DNA of 36,708 nt from an uncultured Chitinophagaceae bacterium. Lineage in GTDB: Bacteria; Bacteroidota; Bacteroidia; Chitinophagales; Chitinophagaceae. Below are positions 1 through 8,747 of the stretch, one piece after another. The stretch is taken from NCBI GenBank assembly GCA_903904335.1, contig CAIVCF010000170.1:1-36708 (forward strand), in the 5' to 3' direction. The notes under the pieces are model-generated. The model had not been told where the DNA came from. It did no database searches and worked only from the letters and a program-made list of their open reading frames with translations. The position numbers and the translations under genes are program-made. Within the stretch, counting starts at the first letter, position 1, and every line of letters starts with the position of its first letter.

Positions 1-47
1 TAAATATTAGCTTGCCATCACTTCTCATAATGTAAGTTTTTCAGAGT

Positions 48-79
48 AAAAGGTCTCATTCATAAGAATGAGGCCTTTT
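48..79. terminator. Rho-independent terminator of an upstream gene
   Basis: Inverted repeat with 14-nt arms (48-61 and 66-79, one G-U pair) around a 4-nt loop. It starts with A's and ends in a T-rich run, so it could work on both strands. It probably ends a gene lying left of the window. From 80 to 215 I see no gene. Confidence 0.7.
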
Positions 80-215
80 ATTTTTATTTTAATCTTCAGC
101 TTCAAATACTGGATTTAATCCCTGATCACGGAATTATATGGGGAAATCATGAGTGAGGAATAAACAATGAATAATTGCTTTCCTTTTATTGAAAACGCAA
201 ACAATAGGAAAAATT

Positions 216-482
216 TTACTTTTTGATCGCCTTTTTCTTAGCAACGGCTTTTTTCTTTTTAGCAATAATATTGGAAGATTTTGCAGGTTTGGGTTTACTT
301 TCCTTCTTTTTTCCCAACCCATGCGTTAATATCTTAAGAGCCTTTTTAATTCTATGCTCAAACTTTTTATTACTTAGTTCAGATTTCAATGTTGTAAAAA
401 TCAAAGCGAATTCCTTTTCAATATCGGGTAATGTATCGTTTTGAGTAACTATTACTTTTTTGCTTTCTTTTTTGATTGCCAT
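216..482 (-). CDS. small lysine-rich basic protein, histone H1-like tail
   Basis: An 88-residue protein with no recognised family. The first ~50 residues look like a short helical region. From about residue 56 the chain is almost only Lys, Ala, Pro and Ser, with KKK and AKKK blocks, and ends in KKAIKK. Such tails resemble the DNA-binding tails of bacterial histone H1-like proteins, so nucleic-acid binding is an inference from composition only. It is transcribed alone on the minus strand. The leader just upstream (483-640) holds two perfect inverted repeats that could be regulatory. Composition makes a chance ORF less likely, because the Lys-rich reading continues to a clean stop and the start ATG is well placed. 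Confidence 0.65.
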   Translation of the reverse strand: MAIKKESKKVIVTQNDTLPDIEKEFALIFTTLKSELSNKKFEHRIKKALKILTHGLGKKKESKPKPAKSSNIIAKKKKAVAKKKAIKK

Positions 483-500
483 ATTGTCTAATGTTTAAAC

Positions 501-538
501 AAACTTAACAATTAAATAATATTGTCAATGTTAAGTTT
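501..538. repeat. 10-bp perfect inverted repeat in the leader of the lysine-rich gene
   Basis: Arms aaacttaaca (501-510) and tgttaagttt (529-538) are exact reverse complements around an AT-rich 18-nt spacer. The dyad lies 19-56 nt before the start codon at 482 of the minus-strand small gene. It could be an operator or an mRNA hairpin; the sequence does not decide. Confidence 0.5.
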
Positions 539-583
539 TGGTACCAACATCATTCGAAGTTCTGTGGAGATTAAACAAAAGTG

Positions 584-617
584 ATTTCAGTTATGCAAAA
601 TTCAACACAACTGAAAT
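584..617. repeat. 9-bp perfect inverted repeat, possible weak terminator or operator
   Basis: Arms atttcagtt (584-592) and aactgaaat (609-617) flank a 16-nt spacer. It lies downstream of the stop of the minus-strand phosphatase (680) and upstream of the lysine-rich gene. There is no T-run, so a classic terminator is unlikely. Confidence 0.4.
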
Positions 618-679
618 TGAATATAACAATCCCAATAGGTTTTAAAAATAATACTACCTTTTCTGAGATTCGATTAGTC

Positions 680-1795
680 TTATTTATCATTCAATGTAAC
701 AACAACCGGTTCCGTAATTGCTTTTGAAAATAAAGAAACAATCGGTTCTGCCACGCTATGATTTGTTGTAAATTGAAATCCTAAGAAAGCGGCAATAGTA
801 GAAGCGATCTGCTTTTGATATAGTTGACTTGCAGTTTTTATTTCACCCAACGGAGAAGTGTCCGGACCAATTACCGCAAACCATATTTGTCCTGATTCCT
901 TAATATTACCACCATGATCTGTCCAGTTATCCTTATTGATATCCCCTCTTCCGTGATCACAGGTGATGATCAAAGTGGTCTTATTTTTATATGTTGGAGA
1001 TGATTGGATCAAGTTCCATAAATTTTCGATCATCCTGTCTTCAGCATAAGCACTTTTCAGGTATTGATCATATTCACCGGCATGTGCAAAATCATCCGTT
1101 TCATCAAAAGCAATGTATAATACTTTGGGCTGGTAGGTCTTCCAATATTCACGTGCAGCGAAATAAGTGAGTATATCTGGTCTTACATCAATTGGTTTTG
1201 CAGTCAGGAACTGCATTTCATTAATGAGTTTAAGATTACTGTTACTGAATCTTAAACTATCAATATCAGCATTTACATAAAGTCCGCTTCTTTTTTGATT
1301 TAAGATAAAAGGAAATACATCCCAGGTAGCGAAAGCGGCTACTTTATTTTTGTAATTAGCCTGCTTATTAATAAACTCTAAAACATTCTCATTCTTGTTT
1401 AATATTTTATTATTAGAATTTACTTCTTTATCAGGGTAGCCGGTAAAAAGTTCGTTATAGCCGGGATAGGAAAAGAAATAAGGGTTGGCATTATTTACAT
1501 TGTTATCATAATTACGATTGCCGTAAATCTGCCCTTGTTTGGCAACAACAGACCATAGGAAAGGGAATAATTTTTTTCTTCTTTCATTGATACTGTCATT
1601 CCAGAAACTGCGATAGGTTGAAATATATTCTTTTGTAAACCGCTTATCTTTTAATAAAACTTTATCTGCACCGCCAAAAACTTCCTGCCAACGCATACCG
1701 TCTAAGGTTACGATAACAATATTCTCACTCTTTGTTTGGGCAGTCAGTTGAGACTCGATCATCAATAAGAATGAAAGAAGGCAAATGAATTTCAT
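680..1795 (-). CDS. secreted alkaline-phosphatase-superfamily hydrolase (phosphodiesterase/sulfatase-like)
   Basis: A 371-residue protein from the preferred ATG at 1795; an in-frame ATG at 1816 would add seven residues. The later start gives a clean signal peptide (KFICLLSFLLMIESQLTAQ). The mature part starts with the superfamily metal-site strand IVTLDGMRWQEVFGG. Next comes a likely nucleophile region, SYPGYNELFTG (residues ~109-119 from this start). Then follow the paired metal motifs FDETDDFAHAGEYD (~231-243) and ITCDHGRGD...DHGG (~277-295). This is the Asp/His pattern of two-zinc alkaline phosphatases, nucleotide pyrophosphatases and sulfatases. The substrate is unknown. It is third in a minus-strand run after DedA and a glycosyltransferase, so a role in envelope phosphate or lipid-linked sugar metabolism is possible but inferred. 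Confidence 0.8.
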   Translation of the reverse strand: MKFICLLSFLLMIESQLTAQTKSENIVIVTLDGMRWQEVFGGADKVLLKDKRFTKEYISTYRSFWNDSINERRKKLFPFLWSVVAKQGQIYGNRNYDNNVNNANPYFFSYPGYNELFTGYPDKEVNSNNKILNKNENVLEFINKQANYKNKVAAFATWDVFPFILNQKRSGLYVNADIDSLRFSNSNLKLINEMQFLTAKPIDVRPDILTYFAAREYWKTYQPKVLYIAFDETDDFAHAGEYDQYLKSAYAEDRMIENLWNLIQSSPTYKNKTTLIITCDHGRGDINKDNWTDHGGNIKESGQIWFAVIGPDTSPLGEIKTASQLYQKQIASTIAAFLGFQFTTNHSVAEPIVSLFSKAITEPVVVTLNDK

Positions 1796-1902
1796 GGGTT
1801 TAGTTTTTCTATACACGAAATTCTGTTTCCAATATGAATTTGCGGTATTAAGAAGATTACCGATTCATTATCGCATCATTAAATAATTGTTTCGCTGAAA
1901 GC

Positions 1903-2676
1903 TTATCGGGGATGTATTAACTCAATGCTCTCATTGATCTTGATTCTGTTTAAAAAAATCACGTCAAAAAAGGCCCTGCGGTATTTCTTTTGAACATGAT
2001 TGAAGCCGAGTGCAGCAAAGCGGCGTGAAGAAGTTTTAAGTATTAAACGATGAGAGTATTCGATCCAGCCAAAACGTGATACTCTTTTGGCAACATCCAC
2101 ATCATCTCCATAAAATGTAAGATCAACATTATAACCTCCGGCTTTTTTTAAAACAGCAGCATCAATAAAACTATTGCCACCAATCATGATACCGCCGCGT
2201 TGATTCAGTTGAACGATGCAGTTAATGATCGGATAAAATATTAGCTGTGCCAGCAAAGTAAATTGCCGTCTGAAAAAAGAAGTATCAAAATAATCATAGG
2301 GACCTGTAACAGCAACCACTTTATTTTTCTGTAATTGTTGAACTCCCTCAGAAATCCAATCCGGCGAAGGAATGCAGTCTGCATCCAATTGTGCAATGAT
2401 ATCTCCGGTCGCCATCTTTCTTCCGCATTCACGTGCAAAATTGGTTCCCCGCCTTCCTTCAAATGCAAGATTAATCATTTCGGAAGATCCGGGATGTTCT
2501 TTTATAAATTTTTGTATAGCATCTTCTGTATCATCAGTTGAAGCATTATTCACAACAATCACTTCAAAATTTGTATAATTCTGTGATAGAATTGCTTTCA
2601 ATGTTTTGCTGATATATTGTGCTTCATTAAAAGCCGGTATCAATACAGATACCCTTTTTGTTTTCTTGGTAGTCAT
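1903..2676 (-). CDS. family 2 glycosyltransferase
   Basis: A 257-residue GT-A fold protein that moves a sugar from a nucleotide-sugar donor to an unknown acceptor. The N-terminus is typical of GT2 (VSVLIPAFNEAQYISKTL). A VVNNASTDDT stretch follows, then the metal-binding D-x-D at QLDADC (residues 97-101) and an acceptor-side acidic motif, FYGDDVDVAKR (188-198). A hydrophobic stretch at ~140-156 may touch the membrane. The gene starts 13 bp after the DedA stop, so the two are very likely co-transcribed. The phosphatase gene follows after ~107 bp. The C-terminal FFDVIFLNRIK segment lacks the multiple membrane helices of polysaccharide synthases. Confidence 0.85.
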   Translation of the reverse strand: MTTKKTKRVSVLIPAFNEAQYISKTLKAILSQNYTNFEVIVVNNASTDDTEDAIQKFIKEHPGSSEMINLAFEGRRGTNFARECGRKMATGDIIAQLDADCIPSPDWISEGVQQLQKNKVVAVTGPYDYFDTSFFRRQFTLLAQLIFYPIINCIVQLNQRGGIMIGGNSFIDAAVLKKAGGYNVDLTFYGDDVDVAKRVSRFGWIEYSHRLILKTSSRRFAALGFNHVQKKYRRAFFDVIFLNRIKINESIELIHPR

Positions 2677-2689
2677 AAAAAAAGAAGCA

Positions 2690-3298
2690 TTAAACAGTTT
2701 TTAAAAAATATTTTTTGGTCCACGATTTTATGGAAACAATAAAAATAAAAGCCAATGGAATAATGATGAACCAATTTCTGATACCATCCATTTTTTCAAA
2801 CAGCAAATTCCAAAAAGGTCCTGCTATCCATCCTATCAGTACATATCCTCCACTCCAAACCAATGCAGATAACAATATCATGAATGCGTATTTTTTTATA
2901 CTGACATGAAGCATGCCTGCTACCACAGAAACATAGCCTCGCAGAAACGGGATTAATCTTCCGAAGAAAATATTCATAGCTCCTTTATTTCTCATTTTTA
3001 TTTTCAGCAATCGGATCATTCTGTAAGGAGCTGCCAGCCAATTGGGTTTGTGTTTCATCAGGAACGTACTGCAATAAAAAAATAGAATGTAAAGAATGAA
3101 GCTTCCGGAAATGTCTGCAGTTACAACAATTATCAATACTTTGAAAAGATCTAAGATGCCTTTATAAGCCAAGTATCCCGTATAGAGCAGCAACAATTCG
3201 TTTGGGAATGAAGGAATACCTATCTCCTGCAAGAACACTAAAAGGAAAATAGATAAATAGCCATACTCCATAATATAGTTTACTAATCCGGTGGGCAT
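2690..3298 (-). CDS. DedA family membrane protein (VTT/SNARE-associated domain)
   Basis: A 202-residue inner-membrane protein of the DedA family. Members are linked to flipping or transport of phospholipids and undecaprenyl phosphate. The N-terminal half has the re-entrant-loop pattern around EIGIPSFPNELLLLYTGYLAY (first 45 residues). The family motif G-R-(F/L)-(I/V)-P-x-x-R appears as FFGRLIPFLRGYVSVVAGM (~112-130), followed by further helices and WIAGPFWNLLF. Length matches the family (~200). It is first in a minus-strand run with a GT2 enzyme and a phosphatase-like protein, which suggests a joint role in lipid-linked envelope chemistry (inference). Confidence 0.87.
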   Translation of the reverse strand: MPTGLVNYIMEYGYLSIFLLVFLQEIGIPSFPNELLLLYTGYLAYKGILDLFKVLIIVVTADISGSFILYILFFYCSTFLMKHKPNWLAAPYRMIRLLKIKMRNKGAMNIFFGRLIPFLRGYVSVVAGMLHVSIKKYAFMILLSALVWSGGYVLIGWIAGPFWNLLFEKMDGIRNWFIIIPLAFIFIVSIKSWTKKYFLKTV

Positions 3299-3568
3299 AA
3301 AAAAATGGTTGACACTATAAATCAGCTAATGAAGTTGATACTTTCAGCATAATCTCAGATGAAGGAATTGTTATCTTAACAATAAATTTTTTGAAAGACT
3401 GTGCATTGTCGGTGGAAAAACCAAGCTATCTGCTCACCGATTATCAAATCATTATTTTATAATGATGAAATAGATAAGAGTTGTTTATGGGACTCTTAAT
3501 TGAGTAATAATCAGTGTATTTTCATTCTCGTTTACTTAATATTCATCGCCCCTGTAAATGATGTATTT

Positions 3569-4993
3569 ATGAAAATAAAATTCTTTTTTCTATTTGTAAT
3601 AGTTGCTTATACAACTGCAAGTGCACAAGGTATTTTTGTAAACAGTCCTTATCTGCAAATCGGAAATCATACTTCTGCAAATTCCATGCAAGTGCTTTGG
3701 CATGCTGCTCCTGTAAATGCAGAATGGAAATTAGAATATAGAAGTGCCGAACAAAAAAACTGGACAGCAAATGACACGATCTATTTTAATACAGTAGCCG
3801 TTGAAGGTATTGCTGCACATCGTGTGTATCATGCAGGCATCACTCATTTAATTGCAGGCAGTCAATTTAGTTATAGAATATGGAATAATGGAAAGATCGT
3901 TTTTACTGCTGATGCACAAGCTGTAAAAAAAGCCGATCAATCGTATCGTTTTGTTGCCTTTGGAGATATTGGTGCTGAAAAGCCAGACCAGAAGAGGCTT
4001 GCTGTGCAAGCATTTAAGGCGAAACCGGATTTTGTAGTTGTGCCGGGAGATATTGTGTATGAAAATGGCTTGATATCAGAATACAATCAAAAATTTTGGC
4101 CCGTTTATAATGCAGATAAATTAAATGATTCTGCTGCACCCATTATGCGTTCTGTTCCTTTCATTGCAGCAGTGGGTAATCATGATGCAGATAACAGGGA
4201 CTTAGATAAATTTCCTGATGCATTAGCTTATTATTTGTTTTGGGATCAACCACTCAATGGCCCATTGGGAAAAGAAGGCGGAACATTGGTTCCGGTCTTA
4301 AAAGGTTCAGATGCCCATAAAAAAGCATTCATAGATGCGGCAGGAGCAACTTATCCGCGTATGGCTAATTTTTCTTTTGACTATGGAAATGCACATTGGA
4401 CTGTTTTAGATGCAGATACTTATGTTGATTGGACTGATAAAGAATTAACCGATTGGGTAGCAAAAGATCTTTCTGCATCAAGAGATGCAGTTTGGCATTT
4501 TGTTATGTTTCATCATCCCGGTTTTAATTCTTCCAGAGAACATTATGAACAACAACAAATGCGATTATTGTCTCCCATTTTTGAGGCTGGAAAAGTAGAC
4601 GTTGTATTCAATGGTCATGCGCATAATTATCAAAGATCTTATCCACTGCTTTTTATCCCTGACAAAAAAGGAACCCTATTGGTTGGCGGTAAGGATAATA
4701 AAATCGTTCGCGGAAGAGTAGTGAACGGCAGATGGGTTTTAGATAAGACATATGATGGTAAAACTAACACTACAGCAAATGGTATTATTTATATTGTAAC
4801 AGGAGCAGGTGGACAAGAGTTGTATAATCCTGAACAGGAAGCTGACAGTGATAGCTGGCAGAAGTTCACTTATAAATTTATTTCAACTTTACATTCATTA
4901 ACTGTGGCAGATGTAGATGGGAAATCACTTACCATTCGTCAAGTAAGCGCTGAAGGAAAAGAAATAGACTCTTTTAAACTAACAAAGAAATAA
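3569..4993 (+). CDS. secreted purple-acid-phosphatase-like metallophosphoesterase
   Basis: A 474-residue exported phosphoesterase. A TTG-started reading frame opens at 3500, but the ATG at 3569 directly precedes a signal peptide (KIKFFFLFVIVAYTTASAQG), so I chose it. A fibronectin-like N-terminal domain (~25-115) of the type found in purple acid phosphatases is followed by the calcineurin-like catalytic domain. Its metal motifs are FGDIG (~131-135), PGDIVY (~159-164), GNHD (203-206), FHHPG (~313-317) and NGHAHNYQR (~347-355). Likely substrate: phosphate esters in the periplasm or outside the cell. It is convergent with the TonB-dependent receptor and shares a terminator with it. Confidence 0.88.
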   Translation: MKIKFFFLFVIVAYTTASAQGIFVNSPYLQIGNHTSANSMQVLWHAAPVNAEWKLEYRSAEQKNWTANDTIYFNTVAVEGIAAHRVYHAGITHLIAGSQFSYRIWNNGKIVFTADAQAVKKADQSYRFVAFGDIGAEKPDQKRLAVQAFKAKPDFVVVPGDIVYENGLISEYNQKFWPVYNADKLNDSAAPIMRSVPFIAAVGNHDADNRDLDKFPDALAYYLFWDQPLNGPLGKEGGTLVPVLKGSDAHKKAFIDAAGATYPRMANFSFDYGNAHWTVLDADTYVDWTDKELTDWVAKDLSASRDAVWHFVMFHHPGFNSSREHYEQQQMRLLSPIFEAGKVDVVFNGHAHNYQRSYPLLFIPDKKGTLLVGGKDNKIVRGRVVNGRWVLDKTYDGKTNTTANGIIYIVTGAGGQELYNPEQEADSDSWQKFTYKFISTLHSLTVADVDGKSLTIRQVSAEGKEIDSFKLTKK

Positions 4994-5036
4994 AAATATC
5001 ATTTCACTAAGCTTTCTATCTGATCAATGAAAAACT

Positions 5037-5064
5037 AAAGTGAGTTATTATAATGACTCACTTT
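5037..5064. terminator. bidirectional terminator between metallophosphoesterase and TonB receptor
   Basis: Arms aaagtgagttatta (5037-5050) and taatgactcacttt (5051-5064) pair with a single G-U, leaving a small loop. T's follow on the plus strand, and A's before it serve the minus strand. It sits between two convergent stops (4993 and 5074). Confidence 0.75.
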
Positions 5065-5073
5065 TTTATTTGA

Positions 5074-7539
5074 TTAATTCTCTGTTGGCGGAGTATATAA
5101 ATAGTTTTCTGATTCTTTTGGTTTGCTGAATTTAAGCTTTCCAAACTTATACGTAAAGCTGATGCCGAAAGAACGGTAGGGAATATCACGATAACTGTTT
5201 GTTACAAGATCATTTGCAATTGAAAGAATATCCTGATGAATGTATTGATTGAAAGCATTCACTACTACAACACCTATGCTACCTTTGTTATGAAAGAGTT
5301 GTTTGCGTGCAGCTAAAGTATAGGAATACATATTGGGTTGTCTTCCCTGCCATTTCATGCCCAGATTATAATTCCCGAAAGCCTCGGCAGTCCATTGATT
5401 ATTGAATACATAAGTTGCATTGATATTGGCTCTGAAGCCGAAGCTGGATGTATGCGATGGTGTCTCAAAAGGATTATCCATGGAACGATTGAAAATTTGC
5501 AGATTGGGTCGGATCGTCAAATGCTTATTCATTACTAAGGACATAGAAATATTAGTTCCTGCTTTTATTTCAGAACTGATATTCGCTCGGGATGTAACAG
5601 TTACATCCGTATAAGTAGAATCACCGATTTTATACGTTGGGTAATAAGTAATGAATGGTTTTATATCAGGGCTGTTTCTTTGAAAGAAAAATAAAATATT
5701 GATATTGGTTCCGTCTTCAAAAGATTTGTTATAACCCAATTCAAAGTTGTTGCCAATTTCAGGTTGAAGATTTGGATTACCCGTTGAGATATTATGCGGA
5801 TCACTCAAATTCATGAAAGGATTCAAATCACGAAAATCAGGTCTTTCAATGCGGTAAGAATAAGCAAACTTAATGGTTTGTCGGTTATTGAATGAATGAG
5901 ATATAACAAATGATGGCGCCCAATTATGATAATCCGGAATACTCACATTTGCGGCATTCGAATAACTGGCATTGCTCGTGGTGTATTCATAACGCATACC
6001 TGCTTTAATATCCAGATAATTGAATAGTGAAAATGTTGCAGAAACATAACCTGCATATATTCTGCGCCGATAATCAGAACTGTAAGATTGCGTTGTATCA
6101 ATCATATAATTGCTCGTAGCAGCATTCAGCATAAATACATCTGCATTGCTGATGATGGACTGTAAAACCGTTTTAAGTCCTGTTTCTACTAATACATCTT
6201 TTTTGACAGGTTGTGTATAATCAACTGAAAAATTTAGTTCATTTTCTTTTCCCGGATTAAAACTATGTGCACCTGCAAAAGCAGAACTGTTTGTTGTATA
6301 ATATTGCAATTGATCGTAGTAGGTATTGTTCCTGTCAAAACTTCCGCTGTAAGAAAATTCTAATTCCTGTTTTTCCTTTTTCAGTTTTCTCTTGTAAGCA
6401 AAACTGTTATCAAAAGTGTGTACTGAAAATTGATTGGTATAATTACGAAGACTGTTGATATTGCTCAGTTCATTTCCTGCAATATCATATTGAATAGCTG
6501 TTTGATCAATAATGCCATTACTTTGATTCCCAAAATGATTATAACCAAAGTTCACATTGATATTATCTTTCTTTGATACAGCCCAATCCATGCCAATTCC
6601 TGATTTGTAACCATTTCTGCTGAAGTTCGCATCACTCACTTGTAATAATCGGTTACTGCCTGAAGTAAATGTTGTTATACGATCCATGCCATTAGGAGTA
6701 ACCGCTTCTAATTGTGCATTGCCGCTGTAATACGCACTGATGCCAAAATTCTTTTTCTTCCAGTTGATGTTCACACTGCCATTTTCTAATCTTGTACCTG
6801 CTGATAAATTGATGTTCCCGTTAAAGCCTTCAATTTTATTTTTTTTGAGAATGATATTGATGATACCGCCAGTTCCTGATGCATCATATTTTGCGGAAGG
6901 ACTTGTGATCACTTCAATACTTTGTATCTGGCTGTTAGGAATAGATTGCAATGCATCTGCGACGCTGTTACCGAAAATGGCTGAAGGCTTTCCATCGATC
7001 AGAAAACGAATACTTGAATTACCCAACAATTCTACATTCCCGTCAGCATCAACTGTAACCATCGGTATCTTCTTTAATGCATCTGTTGCAACACCGCCTT
7101 GAGAAGTAATATCTTTTTCAACATTATAGACTAATTTATCGATCTTATTTTCAATAACGTGCTTGTTGCTGGTTACTGTTACATCAGCAAGTGTATTTGT
7201 TTTTTTTGCGATAAGAATATCTGTTATGATCTGATCAGCGTTGATAGAAATATTTTTAGTAAAGTCGGTATAACCTAAAAATTCAACACGGATAATATAT
7301 TTCCCTTTATAGATTTTCTCAATAATAAAATTCCCTTTTTTATCAGTAACGGTTCCGTTGATTACTTTTTTTGTACTGTCATTAATAATAGAAATGGTTG
7401 CATATTCAATGGGTTGCTTGGAAACAGCCTCCAATACTTTACCCGATACCTGAAAAATATCTGCGTGATTGCTTTTTTGCTGAGAAAATGTGCTGCTGAT
7501 AAAAAGAAACAGTACTGTGCAGATAAAAAATACCTTCAT
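5074..7539 (-). CDS. TonB-dependent outer-membrane receptor with carboxypeptidase-regulatory-like N-domain
   Basis: An 821-residue outer-membrane protein. A signal peptide (KVFFICTVLFLFISSTFSQ) precedes a CarboxypepD_reg-like beta-sandwich (~28-110, GKVLEAVSKQPIEYATISI). A plug domain (~115-225) follows, with LLGNSSIRFLIDGKPS and the TSPSAKYDASGTGGIINIIL signature. The rest is a beta-barrel of the outer-membrane beta-barrel type common in Bacteroidota. It ends in a short tail after FGISFTYKFGKL. There is no partner lipoprotein like SusD, so a polysaccharide-uptake locus is not supported. Both neighbours are metallophosphoesterases, so uptake of a phosphate ester or metal chelate is possible (inference from context). 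Confidence 0.88.
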   Translation of the reverse strand: MKVFFICTVLFLFISSTFSQQKSNHADIFQVSGKVLEAVSKQPIEYATISIINDSTKKVINGTVTDKKGNFIIEKIYKGKYIIRVEFLGYTDFTKNISINADQIITDILIAKKTNTLADVTVTSNKHVIENKIDKLVYNVEKDITSQGGVATDALKKIPMVTVDADGNVELLGNSSIRFLIDGKPSAIFGNSVADALQSIPNSQIQSIEVITSPSAKYDASGTGGIINIILKKNKIEGFNGNINLSAGTRLENGSVNINWKKKNFGISAYYSGNAQLEAVTPNGMDRITTFTSGSNRLLQVSDANFSRNGYKSGIGMDWAVSKKDNINVNFGYNHFGNQSNGIIDQTAIQYDIAGNELSNINSLRNYTNQFSVHTFDNSFAYKRKLKKEKQELEFSYSGSFDRNNTYYDQLQYYTTNSSAFAGAHSFNPGKENELNFSVDYTQPVKKDVLVETGLKTVLQSIISNADVFMLNAATSNYMIDTTQSYSSDYRRRIYAGYVSATFSLFNYLDIKAGMRYEYTTSNASYSNAANVSIPDYHNWAPSFVISHSFNNRQTIKFAYSYRIERPDFRDLNPFMNLSDPHNISTGNPNLQPEIGNNFELGYNKSFEDGTNINILFFFQRNSPDIKPFITYYPTYKIGDSTYTDVTVTSRANISSEIKAGTNISMSLVMNKHLTIRPNLQIFNRSMDNPFETPSHTSSFGFRANINATYVFNNQWTAEAFGNYNLGMKWQGRQPNMYSYTLAARKQLFHNKGSIGVVVVNAFNQYIHQDILSIANDLVTNSYRDIPYRSFGISFTYKFGKLKFSKPKESENYLYTPPTEN

Positions 7540-7624
7540 GAATATTATTTGGTTGATCGTAATGCTGCAAAAGAACAGCTAAATTCTGTATGAATTTTGA
7601 AGATTGAAATATTGCAGGAATGGG

Positions 7625-8592
7625 CTATTGTAAAGAAGTATTGATAGAAACTCCCCAATTTAAATCATTCGCTGAAGAATTAGATGGATTTGCATTCCAT
7701 AAGCATTCCCTCACCGTCATTATTTTTTTTTCAGTATCAATAGTGATCAATTCAAAAGCCAATTTTGTTTCATCTTTTGAAGAGTATCTTCCTTTCATAG
7801 GAGAATCTGCACGAAAACAGGGAAGAGAAATATTTTGATCCGGTCCAGTCCAATTATAATATTCTGTATAATTGGAATGTCCATGAAAATATGCTTTGAT
7901 ATTGGAATGTATTTTTATGAAACTCGCCAGCGCCCTTTGTTCAATGATAGCTTTGTCTTCTACAGATCTCCCGTCTTTGAAACCTTCTGTAACCAAATTC
8001 TCAAACTTGTCTTTTTCATTAATGGAATGATCTCCATTCGGATTCACAAAAAACCTTGCTTCCACATCAGGCATTGAATGGGTGAATAAAAAAACAGGAG
8101 TGGATATTGAAACAGACTGAAGGTCTTTTTCCATCCAAACCCTTTCTGAAGAATCGGGCCAGGCATCTACGAATACTAAATGGATGCCGCCGATATTTTT
8201 TGAGTAATGTATTTTATCAACGGAATAATTGAAATTATTTTCTGTTTTGGTAACAGAAGGTTGAATCATCAAATTATAGATACCAATCAAAGATGCTTTG
8301 TCTGTCAAAGGCATCATGAGCCTGTGATAACCGATGGCATTGCTGATATCATGATTACCCGGTGTGAGTAAGAGTTTTGTTTTATTCCCTTTCTTATCCG
8401 TTAAATGCAAATCATGAATATACTCTTCTTCAAATTCTTTCCATGAGGCAGTCGCAGATTGAATATCCTTTTCTTGTCGGTTACAAATATCTCCGGTAAT
8501 GATCCCTTTTAAAGCGATTCTATCTATACTGTCTTATACTGAAAACCCTTAGAAAGAGTATTCAGCCTGTTTGTCGCATAGTTGTTTGCCAT
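7625..8592 (-). pseudogene. metallophosphoesterase, 5'-truncated and frameshifted
   Basis: The frame to the stop at 7625 encodes a calcineurin-like phosphoesterase. It has LKGIITGD (a GD metal motif), LTPGNHD, LFTHSMPD and YFHGHSN, matching the second to last metal-binding motifs. This frame is open only from 8533, where it meets an upstream TAA. A second frame opens with ATG at 8592 (MANNYATNRLNTLSKGFQYKT) and runs to a TAG at 8524-8526. It ends exactly where the other begins. The two make a sensible joined protein if one base has been lost near 8527-8533. The D-x-H motif that should open the domain is absent from both frames. A TTG at 8410 would give 261 residues without the GD motif. I read it as a decaying gene; a sequencing error could explain the frameshift but not the missing D-x-H. 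Confidence 0.7.
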
Positions 8593-8695
8593 GGTAAAGG
8601 AGTTATTAAATATATTAAAAAATTAAATTAAAATAAATTACATATATGCATTTCGCTGATTTTTATCACTTTTTTTGAACATTAGGCAAACAAAC

Positions 8696-8726
8696 TTGTA
8701 TTGTTTTGGTTTTTGGTGTTTATTTG
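8696..8726 (+). promoter_or_regulatory. possible Bacteroidota-type promoter of glutamine synthetase III
   Basis: TTG at 8696-8698 is followed 20 nt later by TTTATTTG (8719-8726), seven of eight positions matching TAnnTTTG. The start codon is 21 nt further on, so the leader would be short. Pattern match only. Confidence 0.35.
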
Positions 8727-8747
8727 TAATCCTAAATTTTTAAAATT

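Noticed and set aside
6740-7102. 120-codon plus-strand frame inside the TonB receptor
   Set aside because: Antisense shadow of the plug domain.
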